A stretch of 64,000 nt of DNA from Vanilla planifolia (Eukaryota > Streptophyta > Magnoliopsida > Asparagales > Orchidaceae). The DNA is taken from contig CM043865.1 in assembly GCA_023846275.1 (NCBI GenBank), positions 31,882,412-31,946,411 on the forward strand, written 5' to 3'. Under the pieces are notes generated by a model. The model was not told the origin of the DNA. It ran no database searches and saw only the letters and a list, made by a program, of their open reading frames with translations. Shown in pieces: positions 13,501 to 26,100 of the stretch (positions are counted from its first letter, which is position 1; each line of letters starts with the position of its first letter). The translations under genes were made by a program, and so were the position numbers.

Positions 13501-15364
13501 ATGTTCAAATTATGAAGCATGATACTACTTTTACCTTATAGATTTAACTATAAACGTTCTATTTTCTGCATTAAAGTAACTTAAATTTTGGTTGCAAAGT
13601 GCTATATCAAACAGCATTCTGGATAAAGCAATCGATTCAGAAGACAGACAACATAATGACTTTCTTAGGCTGGTGAGGTCCATTCTTTCCTCTGTTTAGT
13701 CCAGTGAAGTATAAATGTTGGATTTCTCTTTCACAACATCCATTAATGTGACTAGGATCATGTTGAAGGCTACCATGAATTGTCAGCAAAGACAAAGATC
13801 TTCTTTGCCACGGCAGTTGCTCAGTGGGATGCTGACTATTATGTTAAGGTGGATGATGATATCCATGTTAACTTGGGTATAAAACTAGTTTGATGTATTT
13901 GTTTTTTAGATCTTTCTCCTTTACAGGTAAGCCTGGTTAATTTTATTGGTGTTTCTTACTACTGCTGTAGGTATGCTGGCTGCAACCCTTGCACGCCACA
14001 GATCCAAACCTATGGTTTACATTGGGTGTATGAAATCTGGCCCAGTTCTTTCCAATAAGTAAATCTTCATGCCCTTCTCGAACCTTCTCTTTCTGATGCT
14101 CGTGCATGCTCATTTGTTCGTATAATTTTGTTTGACAAACTTGCTAAATACTTGATTTAAGTCAAGCCATGCTTCCCTTTTTGTCTTGGTTTGCAGGAAT
14201 GTGAAATATCATGAGCCTGAGCATTGGAAGTTTGGAGAAGAAGGGAACAAGTACTTCCGTCATGCAACTGGCCAAATATATGCTATCTCAAAGGATTTGG
14301 CAACATACATCTCCATCAACCAGTAAGTTTTGACCAGTGATGCATATTGTTTCACAATCTCAAAGCTTATGGGTATCCTGTATTGTTTCTTTTGCATAGG
14401 CTTATACTTCACAAGTACGCAAATGAAGATGTATCTCTTGGTGCATGGTTCATCGGGCTTGAAGTTGAGCATATCGACGAAAGGAATATGTGCTGTGGAA
14501 CTCCACCAGGTGCAATTTTTTCTTGTGAAAATGAGAAGTTCGTTTCTTCGTTTGCTTGTTTATGTTATATCCCAAATGAAACCAGTGTTCTAAGCTATAA
14601 GAAAGCTGTATGGACTAGCCAAAGGAATTTACACCTGCCATCTTATTTTGAAGTTTCATCTAGTGACTCAAATTTTCACCATATAAAATTGTATTTTGGT
14701 TAGGATCATTAATGATTTGATCTTTAAGTCTACCTAAACTTGGCTAAAGATCTGGCCAAGGATATTCGATTTGATCAGAACTTTGGATAGGAGTAGTCTG
14801 ATCCTATCTAGATTTGAGTTATATAGCTTGTTAGTTATTGATTCAAAGAAAAAATAGTATGATTTTGCAATTTTGTCATTGTTTATCATTAAAAAACTTA
14901 TAAATTCATTCATACAAAATATAACGTTTCACAAATTTATTTATTTTCACATAGATATATACACATGTAAATGGAATGATTTTGAATCATTCGGTTTCTG
15001 GCTCAAGGTCTGTTCACAATATCATTCAAGCCAATTTTTTTTGCTCATAGTGCAGCTCGGTCACTTTGACTCGAGCTGGATTTGAGTTAAATCCTATTTC
15101 TAACTTCGAGCAAGTTTCAATCTTTGGACAAGACTCGCACCCCTTGTTTTGTGATGTTCTCATCGCACAGGTCCAGATTTGATTCTTACCTTTTTCGTTG
15201 CTTCGTTGTTTCCAGATTGTGAGTGGAAGGCACAGGCAGGAAGCATGTGTATTGCATCATTTGACTGGAGTTGCAGTGGAATATGCAAGTTGGTGGAGAG
15301 GATAAAGGATGTTCATGCGCGTTGTGGAGAAGGAGATGCAACTCTATGGAATGCTCTCTACTGA
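10529..15364 (+). CDS. Beta-1,3-galactosyltransferase, GT31 family (DUF4094 + Galactosyl_T), 11 exons
   Basis: Golgi type II membrane enzyme predicted to add beta-1,3-galactose, most likely to arabinogalactan-protein glycans; the acceptor is inferred from the plant family. Exons: 10529-10635, 10888-10984, 11057-11115, 11208-11410, 12163-12226, 13600-13672, 13756-13876, 13971-14058, 14197-14322, 14400-14509, 15216-15364. All introns are GT/AG and phases agree, giving 398 residues, the usual length. A short basic tail precedes one membrane segment (about 18-34, [17 protein letters not shown]). DUF4094 follows to about 110, then the catalytic domain with [13 protein letters not shown], the metal-binding [10 protein letters not shown] (Asp 234-236), [42 protein letters not shown] and CCGTPPDCEWK, ending in a Cys-rich tail. 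The start is the first ATG after the TATA box and puts the membrane anchor at the right depth. Of the Arabidopsis members I recall, it is most like At1g77810. It appears intact. Exact substrate specificity is not readable. Confidence 0.93.
14510..15215 (+). other. Intron 10 of the GT31 gene
   Basis: A 706-bp intron between the exons ending CCGTPP and starting DCEWK. It holds no transposon I can recognise. The open frames running out of exon 10 are intron read-through. Confidence 0.6.
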
Positions 15365-17060
15365 ATGACTTCAACATTCATTTGTAGAAACTCTGGTCAG
15401 CTTCGTTCATTGCATTGCTCATGGATACCTCTAGATTTCAAAGAAAGCTTATATCCATGATTATTGAGCTGCAAACTTGGCATTACTTGGACATGGTTGA
15501 TGATTCCAGTGAAGATAACATTGAGTACGAGCCAAGATGGGGAGTCATGGCATTCCAATTTGGAACAATACTACAAAAGATTGCATGATCTTACATGTAT
15601 ACCAGCATGAATTTTACATCACCAGGAGGTATAGATTTGCTTAAACATTTCAAAAAGATGGCATGTGAATGCATTGTTGAGATCATTTAACCTTCCCTCA
15701 TCTTACTGGGGAAGCATTACTTGTGTGACAATTTTGAAAGAAAGTTTTTTGATGCTTGAAAATTAGAGAATTTTTTGTTTATGTCATCGTTTTGGAATGT
15801 TTCAGTTCTATTTTGATGATTTAACAATCATTGTTCAGTTCTAGATATACATCACTGTACTCAAAACTTCTAGTATGACTGCTGTTAAAAAGCTATCTTT
15901 TAGTTTTCATTTGAACGTAGTCCAAATTAGAGAATTGCATTTTGATTACAAATGATCAGTTCCACATGAGATTTAAAATTAAGTTTTTGTAACAATAAAA
16001 AGTAAAAAAATATTTTTGTATATTTATCTCATACCAAAAAAATAAAAAAAAATAATTTTATTTCTATCTATTTTCATGTTACATTTTACGATAAGATATA
16101 TTAAGGTATCTTTGTATTATGCTTGTAATGTAGTTTTTTTTACATATTATGCTAGAATTTATGAAAATTGCATGTTTGGGTACAATAATAAATATTTAGA
16201 TATTAAACAACAGTTGAATAAATAAAATAATATAGGTATCATTTTTGAAAATTAAATATTTATAAATAGCTTGAGAACATAAAAGGATTCTTCTAAAAAT
16301 TTGTATTAAAAAAGAGCTAGTTAAAATCCATTTTTTGCAATTTTTGATAAAATTATTTGTTAAGTTTTGTTTATTTAAAAAAAAAATTAAAAATTGGGAA
16401 CATGAGTGATAAATGGAGCCTTATTCTTTAAAAATTATTATCAATGATTCCATTGGTAAGTAGAGGTTTGCTTTCGTTCATTTATCACATCATTTATGAA
16501 AAATATTTCTTATATTAAACATAAAAAATTTATAGAACAATTTTTATAATTATTATTTGTTACTCATTGATTTTTTTATTTGAATTTTTTAAACAAACTA
16601 ATTTAAAGAGACATTTGATTTAAATATATTCTTTTATCATCCAATGATTGAAAGATCTAAAATATTTGTTTAGAGGACATCTTCAAATAACATTTCTAAA
16701 ATTTATGATTTTGACATTTTATTAAAAAAGATTTATATATAATTTTAATTTAGATAATATTCAAATGAAAATTTAAATACCAAGTTATTGATCATTTTGA
16801 TAAACGATAAAAGCATTGAGATAAATATTGGGGCTAAATGATTCCTTTACACGGTCGTTGTTATTGGTTTCAGTATTTCTTTTTTAAATTGAAAATAAAT
16901 ATTTAAAAAGGTTTTTTTAGTGGATAAAATGAAATTATGGAAATAATTTGTTTTTGAAATTGTAATTTATTGTTCATGTTTGGCGGTTTTCACTTTTAAA
17001 TTTACAGTGAGTGAGTACGAAAATGTTTGCATAACAACCCGCTTCTTTTTGGGAGCTCAG
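15365..17060. other. Intergenic gap between the two genes
   Basis: The first 600 bases or so are probably the 3' UTR of the galactosyltransferase gene. The remainder is AT-rich and featureless until the promoter of the next gene. The two genes point the same way. Confidence 0.5.
15994..15999 (+). terminator. Possible poly(A) signal of the GT31 gene
   Basis: AATAAA lies about 630 bases after the stop codon, just before an A/T-rich stretch. Plant polyadenylation signals are loose, so this is only a candidate. Transcript ends would settle it. Confidence 0.3.
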
Positions 17061-17087
17061 GGATTCGTTGTCGTATATATGGAGGCC

Positions 17088-17117
17088 TATAAATTTCCCG
17101 CCCTTGCGGAAACCCTA
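17088..17117 (+). promoter_or_regulatory. Core promoter of the ATAD5/Elg1 gene: TATA box, E2F site, telo-box
   Basis: TATAAAT at 17088-17094 is followed with one base of overlap by TTTCCCGC at 17094-17101, a perfect match to the E2F consensus TTTSSCGC. AAACCCTA at 17110-17117 is the plant telo-box. E2F sites mark plant genes switched on at G1/S (PCNA, RNR, MCM), and telo-boxes are known to cooperate with other elements in cycling cells. This fits a replication-linked PCNA unloader. The predicted transcription start falls close to the telo-box, about 70 bases before the ATG at 17188. Confidence 0.7.
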
Positions 17118-17187
17118 GCCGGCCTAGATACTCCATTCTATTTCCCACATTCCCCGATCGGTCGTTCTTGGGTAAATTCGGGGTCAA

Positions 17188-20100
17188 ATGGATAGATCCA
17201 GCAACGAGAATCTGCTGGCGAAGCGTCCACGGCGATGCGTGCAATCGAAGCTTTCATTTTCTGTCTTTTCTGAAGCCGGCGAATTGGATGGTGCCAGGCC
17301 GCCGTCTCCGACATCGGCGGCAGCAGATGGGAGAAGCACTTCTGACGGGGGAGAGAACGAGACTAAGCGGAAGAGAAAAAACACTAAGAAGCCTCATGAT
17401 GGACATCTCGAGGAGGTAAAATTCTCCAATAGGTTGGGCCATCGTCGCATGATACACTTAAAATTAGGATTCTTACTACATATGCCACGTGCCTTGACCT
17501 TAATTCGTAGTAACTCGACGTTATGCTGCTATACTTCTGAAACTTTATGCTTGCTCTAAACCTGTGGGGGTGATTCGATGCTCTGGAGAAGTTTATACTA
17601 GTTCAACGGGTATGCGTTTGTCTACTTAATACAATTTTTTTGTTTTCTTCCGTCAAGCTGTCTTGCTGTTTGATAGTTAAGTGGTAAACATCTTCTTAGA
17701 ATTTTGATCATTAAAGTAGGCGAACAATCGAGGAAAGATTTACACTGACACTCCTTTTTTTACCTCTAAATATAGATTTTATTGCTTTTTAGATCCTTGA
17801 TCAATTGGAAAAATTAAGGTTGTTTGAGCATTAATTGTAGCACTTCTTGTTGTCAAATCTGTTTGTAAAACTTTACAACATTGGAAAATGGAAAACTTAA
17901 AGAAAAAAAACATTAAGAGTGCAATAACCCTATGCTTAAGAGCAATTTCTATCCCTCAAAGACAATCTCTTTGATTTCCACTTACAGGTGAGATTTTCTG
18001 GTATTTAGCATATAGGTATACAACAATCAGTAAAAAAATGAAATTGCCAAAATTCAAGGAGCCTAAATTGTAGAGGAAGATTTATTTGTAGAAGGCAAGG
18101 TGCATGGATGCTAAACTATTACAAAATATTATCCTACAAATAAGAAATGCTATTGTTATGATTAATATGATGTTAGAATTAATGACAAAAAATAAATTTA
18201 ATAAAAACACAAAGTGTCATGCCAATTGTGTGCAAAGACGGCAAATTGTTGATTTCAAACTAACTTGATGTGTGTGTGCAAGTAAACCTCTTATTCAAAG
18301 CTTAGTAACTTGGCTTGGAGTTGAATCTCTTATAACCCCTCAAGGTGTACTTTTCTTCATGACATTGTTTTGGTTTCAATCTCCTTTTGGATTCCTAAGT
18401 CTTATGGTGTTTAAATTTGGGTGCTATGGTGATTCTAACATTTGCTTTTATTATGGTTTTATTAACTTTCTTGGGCTCGTGATCAACCAAATCAGTCTTA
18501 GAGATAACCTCTTTGGCCTTCTTGATAACATTTGCTTAATGGTACATTATTTTGCTTATTGACTTTCTCAATCCTAATATGCACAATTGCATCCTTTAAG
18601 TTAGGACTTTTTCTTAAGTTTCATCCTATTTTTATTGTCCTTTTGTCAATTAGATAATTTTTTAATCAATGCAAGGTATGTATATGGTTTAACTGAATCG
18701 TTTATCATTGATTAATTTAGCAACCATCATATAATATCATGAATTTGAATGAAAACACTCTTATTTTTAGAAATTAAAATTCAGAAAATTCTTACAACAT
18801 ATTTATTTACATCCACATACTAAATTTCTTAACATGCACATCCTAAATTTCATGTTTTTTTAAATTTTACAACAATCATCAATACATAATTTGTTATAGC
18901 ATCTAGAATTGTGCTTTTGTAGATCTTATTAGCATGATTGCATACAATTATTTTGGCATCATAATATTTTGATCATTTGACATAAATGGGTTTGATAAAA
19001 ACAAAATTAATAATATGGATATCAATAAGTGACGTGTCTTTTAGTTATCTTTAAAATTATTATCAATTGTAATAATAATTGCAAATTTAGTAGTAACATG
19101 CACTATAACACACATTGCCGTAGTCATAAAGAGAATTTTTGAGATTTTCTGCAATTTGATGTTGAAATTCTATAGTAACACCATAAAATAGAAGGGTTAA
19201 ATAAAATATATTGTTGAGACATATAATAGCATTTCCTGCAGAACTTTTTTTTGTCTCTTTGGGAGGGTCTTTTGGGGCAGTGGTCAATGGCGACAATTCT
19301 GCGAGTTACAATGACTCCTCTAACATGAGGTGTACTTTCCAGTGAGATTTGTTGCTATATGGATCATAGTTATGCTATAATCCACTAATTGAAAAATATC
19401 AATCAGATAATGAAGAGCAAAAACTTTAGACAAAGATGTATTTGGGAGATAAAACTTGCATGAATAGTATGGGATTGGGAAGACACAATTGTTAGTGATA
19501 AGTCATTACTAAATGTTACCCCAAAAATAAGGTAACATGCTAGGTCAGGTTGTTACGATACAAAAATTGACTTGTAGAAAGTAATTTTTATTAAGAAAAA
19601 TGCAAAGACATGACAATTGCAAGTATTAGTGGTAAAATTTTGATTTTGACCTAACTTTTCCTAGCATGTGCAGGAGAGTAAGGCTTGTGTTTTAAGCTCC
19701 TCTTTATGGCTTTGACTTAAATCTCATATAAGCTTCTCATTGTGTGCTTTTCTCATGAGGAAAACGGATTAAGACTCAATTGGGCTTTATCTTTCAAATA
19801 ACTACAAATATTTTTGTGACTTTCTGCACTTCTCTTTTATATCTAGGGTTGTGGTTACCTTGTTCTTTTTTTTTTAATTCTATAAAGTTGACTTGCTAGT
19901 CTCTTGTGAATGAGTTTATTCTATAAAGCAATTTATGTAATTTCTTTCACATTTTACATTTTTTTGTATATTTATATTAATCTGTTTTGCCCTTGATTTT
20001 CTTCTACATGCATGAGCTAAGCTGTTAAGCATTTGTTTCAGACTGCAGATAGCAACAAAGAGGCACAAAAGGTGTGTAGTTACAATAGAAAAGGTTAGTA

Positions 20101-23100
20101 AGTTTGTTGTATCCATTCTATTGACAAAATATATGCTTTCATTACCTAAATTCCACCTTGTCAACCAAGTGACATTTTTTCTTGAATGCCCAAGCAATGA
20201 TCCTTTATTTATTTATTTTTTTTCATCATATGATGCAAAATTCTTTCCTTAGTAACTTGCTTACAATAAGTTTTGAAGGTTTTTTTAAAGTGGTAACAAA
20301 GGAAACCTAATATTGACATTTAATAAATTTTGTTAGATTTGATAGAGTATTGGGAAGTTTGTTTTATTAACTTTGTAAGTAGCCACATATACTAGTGTAA
20401 AAAAATCAATATTTTCTAGTTGGCTTAGATTGTGTTTTTTTTGTAAGTTCCTAAGGCACTTTGAAAAGTGATTAAGTGCTAGTTATGATATGAAATTAGT
20501 ATATCACAAAATAAACTTAGTTTTTGTCCATAAAATTTGACCTCCAAAATAGTTGAGATTTTGGATTTGAAGATTGACCATTGAAGTTATTCTTTTGTCG
20601 AGAGGTTTAATGGAGAAGTGTATGGTAATGGAACGAGCTATTCATTTAATTTGTATTGCTTTAGAAGTCATATGATAGAGTTTTGAAAGAACTGTTTTGA
20701 AAGGTCTAGGAGAAGAAATATTCATTGGATATATGACCTTGTTAATTAAAAGTGTATATATTGAAGCACTAACATGCCTATACATTAAAAGTGTATATAG
20801 TCTTAGAGTTTACAAGGTTTTGTTTTAGTATATGTATAATTCATATGTTGAATACAAGGATAATATTGTAGGAGCACAAATGATGTAATGTTATAGTTGG
20901 TGATAATAAAGTATTGAAGGATGAGGAATTTCGTCATCTCATGTATATAGAAGAAATTGATAGGCTATTACTAATAGTATTAAGCAAGAAACTTAGTGAT
21001 GATTTTAGTGTGTTGTATGATCAAAACATTCTAGTCAATATTAAATATTGGTTTTATAAGGTTAGAGTGATTATTATGTTATATGGTATTGAATATTTGC
21101 CTATTAAGTGGAAATGTGGTAATAGAACAAATGTAATATAAATGAAGATGCAAAGAAGGTTCAGTGATTATACTCAAAGCGATATAGTTAAAAGTAGGTG
21201 CATATGATAGAATGGTGGTAATAATATTATCGATTGAGAATAATATTTAGGAGAGATGGAATAAATTGTTTGTGTATGTAAAATATATGACAACAAATAC
21301 TATTATTAGGGCAACTACGTTTTTAGAACTTTTTTTTTTTTTGCAAAAAGCGGAACAAGAAAATAAAAAAAGACGCAAAGTTTAGGGGGCAAAAAAAACT
21401 AGAGCAATTTTGTCATATTAGTTTGTGTATCATGATTGCTAAGGTTCTTGTCAAAAAGATGAAAGTTGCCTTGGTACTTATTTCTTATGAGCAAGAGGTA
21501 TGTATTTTGGGGTGCAATAATGGGGATACCATCTTATAGTGCAAGATAACGCATTTGATCGTCTATTTAGTTAACCAATGGGTTAATGGTTGTTAAGGTC
21601 GATATAGAGTAGACTTATAATAAAATACAAAGAGGCTTTTGGTTGCTATGTTTCATCATTCTGCCTTCATGGAGTTTGAATCTCTTAGATTCTAACCTAT
21701 GCCCTGGAGACTAGGTTCTATTGTTTGATCAATGACTTTATAGTCATATTGGATTGAGGTCACATGTGATTTTATATACGCTGTTCTTTCTCGTCTTATC
21801 TTCATCATTAGCTTGAATTTTCCATATCTTGTCACTCAACATTGGATGGGGTGATGGACTTCTTTGGTATATGGGTCTTTGATCCTCTTATCTCTCATTT
21901 GCTTTTCATTGTTGATGTTCTTTGTTTCTTTGACATTTATTAGAGTACTTATGGATATTTTGATATTTTGAGCTCTTATTTTGTTGCTTCTAACTGAAGT
22001 TTTAATCGAGATAAGCTTTTTGTGTTGTTTAATAAGAGGACGTCCAAGAAGTGGACGAAGACGTTGATTGATAAGTTGGGCTTTAGAAAACATGAGTGGG
22101 TTAAGTTGTTATGGATTAATCTAAAATCAAAATTTAAGTTATTAGATTTTTATTTTTAAATAAGTCAATATTATATAAGGTGTTTAAAACAAAAATATAG
22201 GATAGGATTTGTTAGGAGAAAATTAGGTTTTGGGTTGTTATAGAGTATTTTGAATAAAATTGGTTGTTATTATTTAAGGATGTTAAAAGTGATTGTGTAT
22301 CTGGAACTTTTTTTATGAATTAAGAAATTTCTATCTAAGGTTTTGAATCATTTTTTCCTTTCTCTCACAAGTAGTTATTATTCTCTTTCTCCTTTTCTAA
22401 CACAAGTACCTCAGTATACCATTTGGGAGGCGGTGCTTGGTGAGTGCCAACTTTAATCATATTGTCGATGCTATCAGGGATAAGAACTCTTGTAGGGAGT
22501 TAGGATGCTTTCATTGTCTAGTTGAGTTTTATTAAATGTGTCCTCGTCTCTATTCTGGTGTGTTCCTTGTCTCATGCTTTTGTGTTGATTGGTGTGTTGG
22601 AGGTAATTGAGGTTGATTAGGACCTTCTTTTGGAGTGGTGAATTGGAGAAAAAGTTCATTCACTATGCTGCTTGGGTCCTGTGTGTTGTCCTATGGTTGA
22701 AGGGGGCATGAAGATTCACGAGTTGCAGGTGTGGAGGGAAATCTTGGTTGTGAAATTGGCAATGAAGTTTGCTGGCAATAACTGTCATTGAATGTATTGC
22801 TTGAAGGCCAAACATGGTGAAATGTTAGGTGCTTTGATACTAAAAGTGGTTGAATTAGGTGTGAAAGTTTATGTTAATGGGAGCTAGCACAGTTATGGAG
22901 AATATGGCCTAGATGATTGGCTGTGACTGAGGTTGTTCAATTTGATTGAACTCGTAGATCGACCGTTCCTTTGTCCAACTAGCTGACGATTGTCAAACTT
23001 CTCACTGGATCCGTCTACTGAATTTGTTGGGCTGCTGGACGGTGATGGGATATAAAATGTGCTAATTCACTCCTTGTTTGGTCCTGAACTCTCAAAGAGG

Positions 23101-26100
23101 ATTTTGGGTCGTCGGAGCTGCTCGCTTATTAACCATATGTGTTTATATGGAAGCATGACACATGTTCCATTAAAATGTTTTAGGTTACTGGTTTTTCGTC
23201 ACAATATGATTCACAATGTTAGCAGAGGGTGATCTGTCATGCTTCAATTATGTTTTGCTGTGTATTTGTATTTAGTATTTTTTTTAAAATTCTTATTTTT
23301 TTAGAATGGTTGCAATAAATGATTCATCAGCATATTTTTGGAAATTTTTTTTAATTTGATCAGTTTAACTGAAAAACCACAGTTGAAAATGGATATTTTG
23401 ACAATAAGTTCTGGAAGAATTGAACTATGAACTTATGTTTGCGACAAAATTAAAACCAAATCTAGACTTGAAACCTAGATGTCAAGTTTTGTTGTTGATA
23501 TTAATGTTTCCATGGATATTTAAAATGGTTTGGCTGCCAACGAGTATCTACTGCTTTGTGGAGATTACATGTCAAGGATCACGCACTAATACTTGATGTA
23601 ATTTTATGTAGTGTTTGGTAGAGTGTAGATATTTGGAAGTTTCTACTAAATTTTATTTTCCTTTGATTTGTATGCTGAATATTCTTGCTATTTATATATA
23701 ATTGTTCCTGAAATTTTTTTAAACTGTTCTTTACAGATTTATCTTTTTCTTTCTTGCGGGACTTTCACATTTCTGCATTTAACAATCGATTGTCCCATCG
23801 GCTAGCATGTAGAACCGTAATGCAATGCCTTTTTTGAAGTACAATTGTATGAATGTTTTATTAATATAAATTGACAGGGAACAGGATGGAAACTAGAAGG
23901 TCCGGCAGGAAAAAAACAAGCCCAACGAAACACATTGACTTGAACTCCAAGAGTTGTCTGAACAGCAAATCTGATAATGTTAAGGATTGTAACGAGGGAA
24001 ATTTGAAATGTTGTCAGATATTTTCTGACCTGTGGTCCGAGGCAAAGAAAGCTGCTGAGGTACTACTCAATCCTCTCTTCTTTTTGATTATTAATTGGCG
24101 GTACCTGACTGTTTTTGAGCAGTTTGTTAATGTATTTTGGCAATTCGTATACCTCTCCACGCTACTTTGGTGCGTTTAAATATTACAGTGATTTTTTGTT
24201 TTTAGAATGAAATCCAAACACCCACATCTATCATTTTAATTATTGACAAAGAAAAGAAGGCTATTGTAATCTAATATTCTTCTCCTTCATTAATCTGGTG
24301 TGAAATGCATCAAGACTTATATAGCTTATATGTAAGTTTGTTCTTCTATAATTCAATGTTTTGTCATGATGTCTAAACTTTTTTCTCTGATAGAATTAAA
24401 TGTCGACAGCTAGTACATTTAAAGACTGAAAATATGCCAAAGTGTCAGACTTTATGTAGCCTATTAAATGTTTTGCTTACTATGATATTATCATAAGAGA
24501 TACCTGGACTATCTAAGAGATGCAGAAATCTTTAGGTGTTATTCAACCATACAGTTGCTATTTTGGAACAATTATGATAGTTGTTATTCATGATGTTTTT
24601 TACAAAAGTTGTCATAGGGTGTGCCAGGATGACTTTGTTGCAGGTAGATTAAACTTCATTAATTATTATATTTGAGTTATCCAGTAAGTGGTCTTTATTG
24701 GAAGGTTCAACATTGTATTATCCTATTTTGCAAGTTTCATGTCTTCTCAATTTGGCTTGTATATGCTTTCACAAGTCAAAACATAGTCAATTTGTGGCAC
24801 ATTAAAAGAATTCCTTATATGCTGCAATGTGTTAGTTTCCATGTTTGCATGAAAGTACAAACAACAATTCCAAGAATACAAAAATAAAATTGTTTACTTT
24901 TCCAAGTGACTTGTGCTTGATATTTCATACTACTTTTAAAAAAGGGAGAATAAATTGAATATTATTGATGATAAAATTAGCCCCACATTAAAGTTGCATA
25001 TAATATTGGAGTTTTGAAATACATTAGGTGGTGGTCCCTACCAAAGGTTTAGGTTTTTGGATCAGTGGGTACTTTTTTAATGGTTTGTTGGGCTCAATTT
25101 TGACTTCTTAATTGGTTTCTCACTTAACAAGTGATTCCAAAGTAAAATTTGATTGGAATCAAGTGGTATATGTGGCATATGATGTACATTAGACTCTATT
25201 AATTATCTAGTGGAGTAGAGCATGGTTCAAGAGCTTTTAATATCTCAAAATTTTGGTTTGGTCAAGTATGCTATTGGAATGTAAGATACTTGATGGTGTT
25301 GATGTGTTTTAATTAATTCACATAAGTTTATTACTAGCATCAAATGCATTGCTCTTGTGGTTTGTTTCCATATGATGGAGAAATTAGTGTCTCCATATCA
25401 AATGGACTTGTAGCTTATTGATCTAGTTAGAAGTTTTGGAGTTGATGATTGATGAACAATGTTAATATATTTGTCAATTGATGAGGAAATTATTGAGTAT
25501 AAATAAGAGTAATGCTAATTTTTATTATAATAGTTGAAAATAGTGTTTGAGCCTTGTTATTCCCTTAGTTTACACCTATCCATTAGCTTAAACCTTCAAT
25601 GTTAGGCCTTCCATTGGGCTATGTGTTTGATTTAATTGCATTAACAATGTCTTTAGTGCTAATGAAATGTTCATCACTTACCCATAAAATGGAAGGGTTA
25701 GTCTTCTAATTTTAAAGGCACAAAAGGAAACTTGGGTTGGGTTGATGTAGAAATTAGTGGAGAGAATCATGTTAGAGTTTGAATGAGAATTATATCTATG
25801 AAATCAAGAAGCTTTTCTTAGAAAAATAAGAATACTAGATTGAATTGTATTTCTCGATAAGAATATAGAGAGAGATAAAGGAGAGAGGGATTTGAATCTA
25901 GAGTTCTAGAAAATTGAAGTACATCATGATTTAGTTAGATTCATAAAACTTCAAGGGATAAGATCACAAGAGGAATCTCCATAGGAAGGATTCAAAGGAA
26001 AAAGATCCTTGAAATAGTGTATGACCGTTTATATTCCCAAAGGTGAGGCTAGTTGCTCTAAAGTGTTCATATTATATTCTTTGCCATACAAATTGGCTTT

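Larger units (their letters stand above)
17416..23877 (+). other. Intron 1 of the ATAD5/Elg1 gene, or two introns around a small exon
   Basis: About 6.5 kb between the first exon (ending CTCGAGGAG) and the exon starting at 23878. It holds two LINE remnants on the same strand as the gene (listed separately). The rest, notably 17420-20640, is ordinary AT-rich intron with no recognisable element. TGGGCC at 17435-17440 is a site II-like sequence just inside the intron. Confidence 0.6.

Noticed and set aside
14347-14703. Open frame continuing past exon 10 of the galactosyltransferase
   Set aside because: After GTPP the conserved continuation DCEWKAQ is found at 15216 behind a good acceptor. The extra residues are intron read-through.
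18272-18562. A 96-residue frame in intron 1
   Set aside because: It is Phe/Leu/Ile-rich with no domain, no splice context and no start context. It is most likely a chance frame in T-rich intron.
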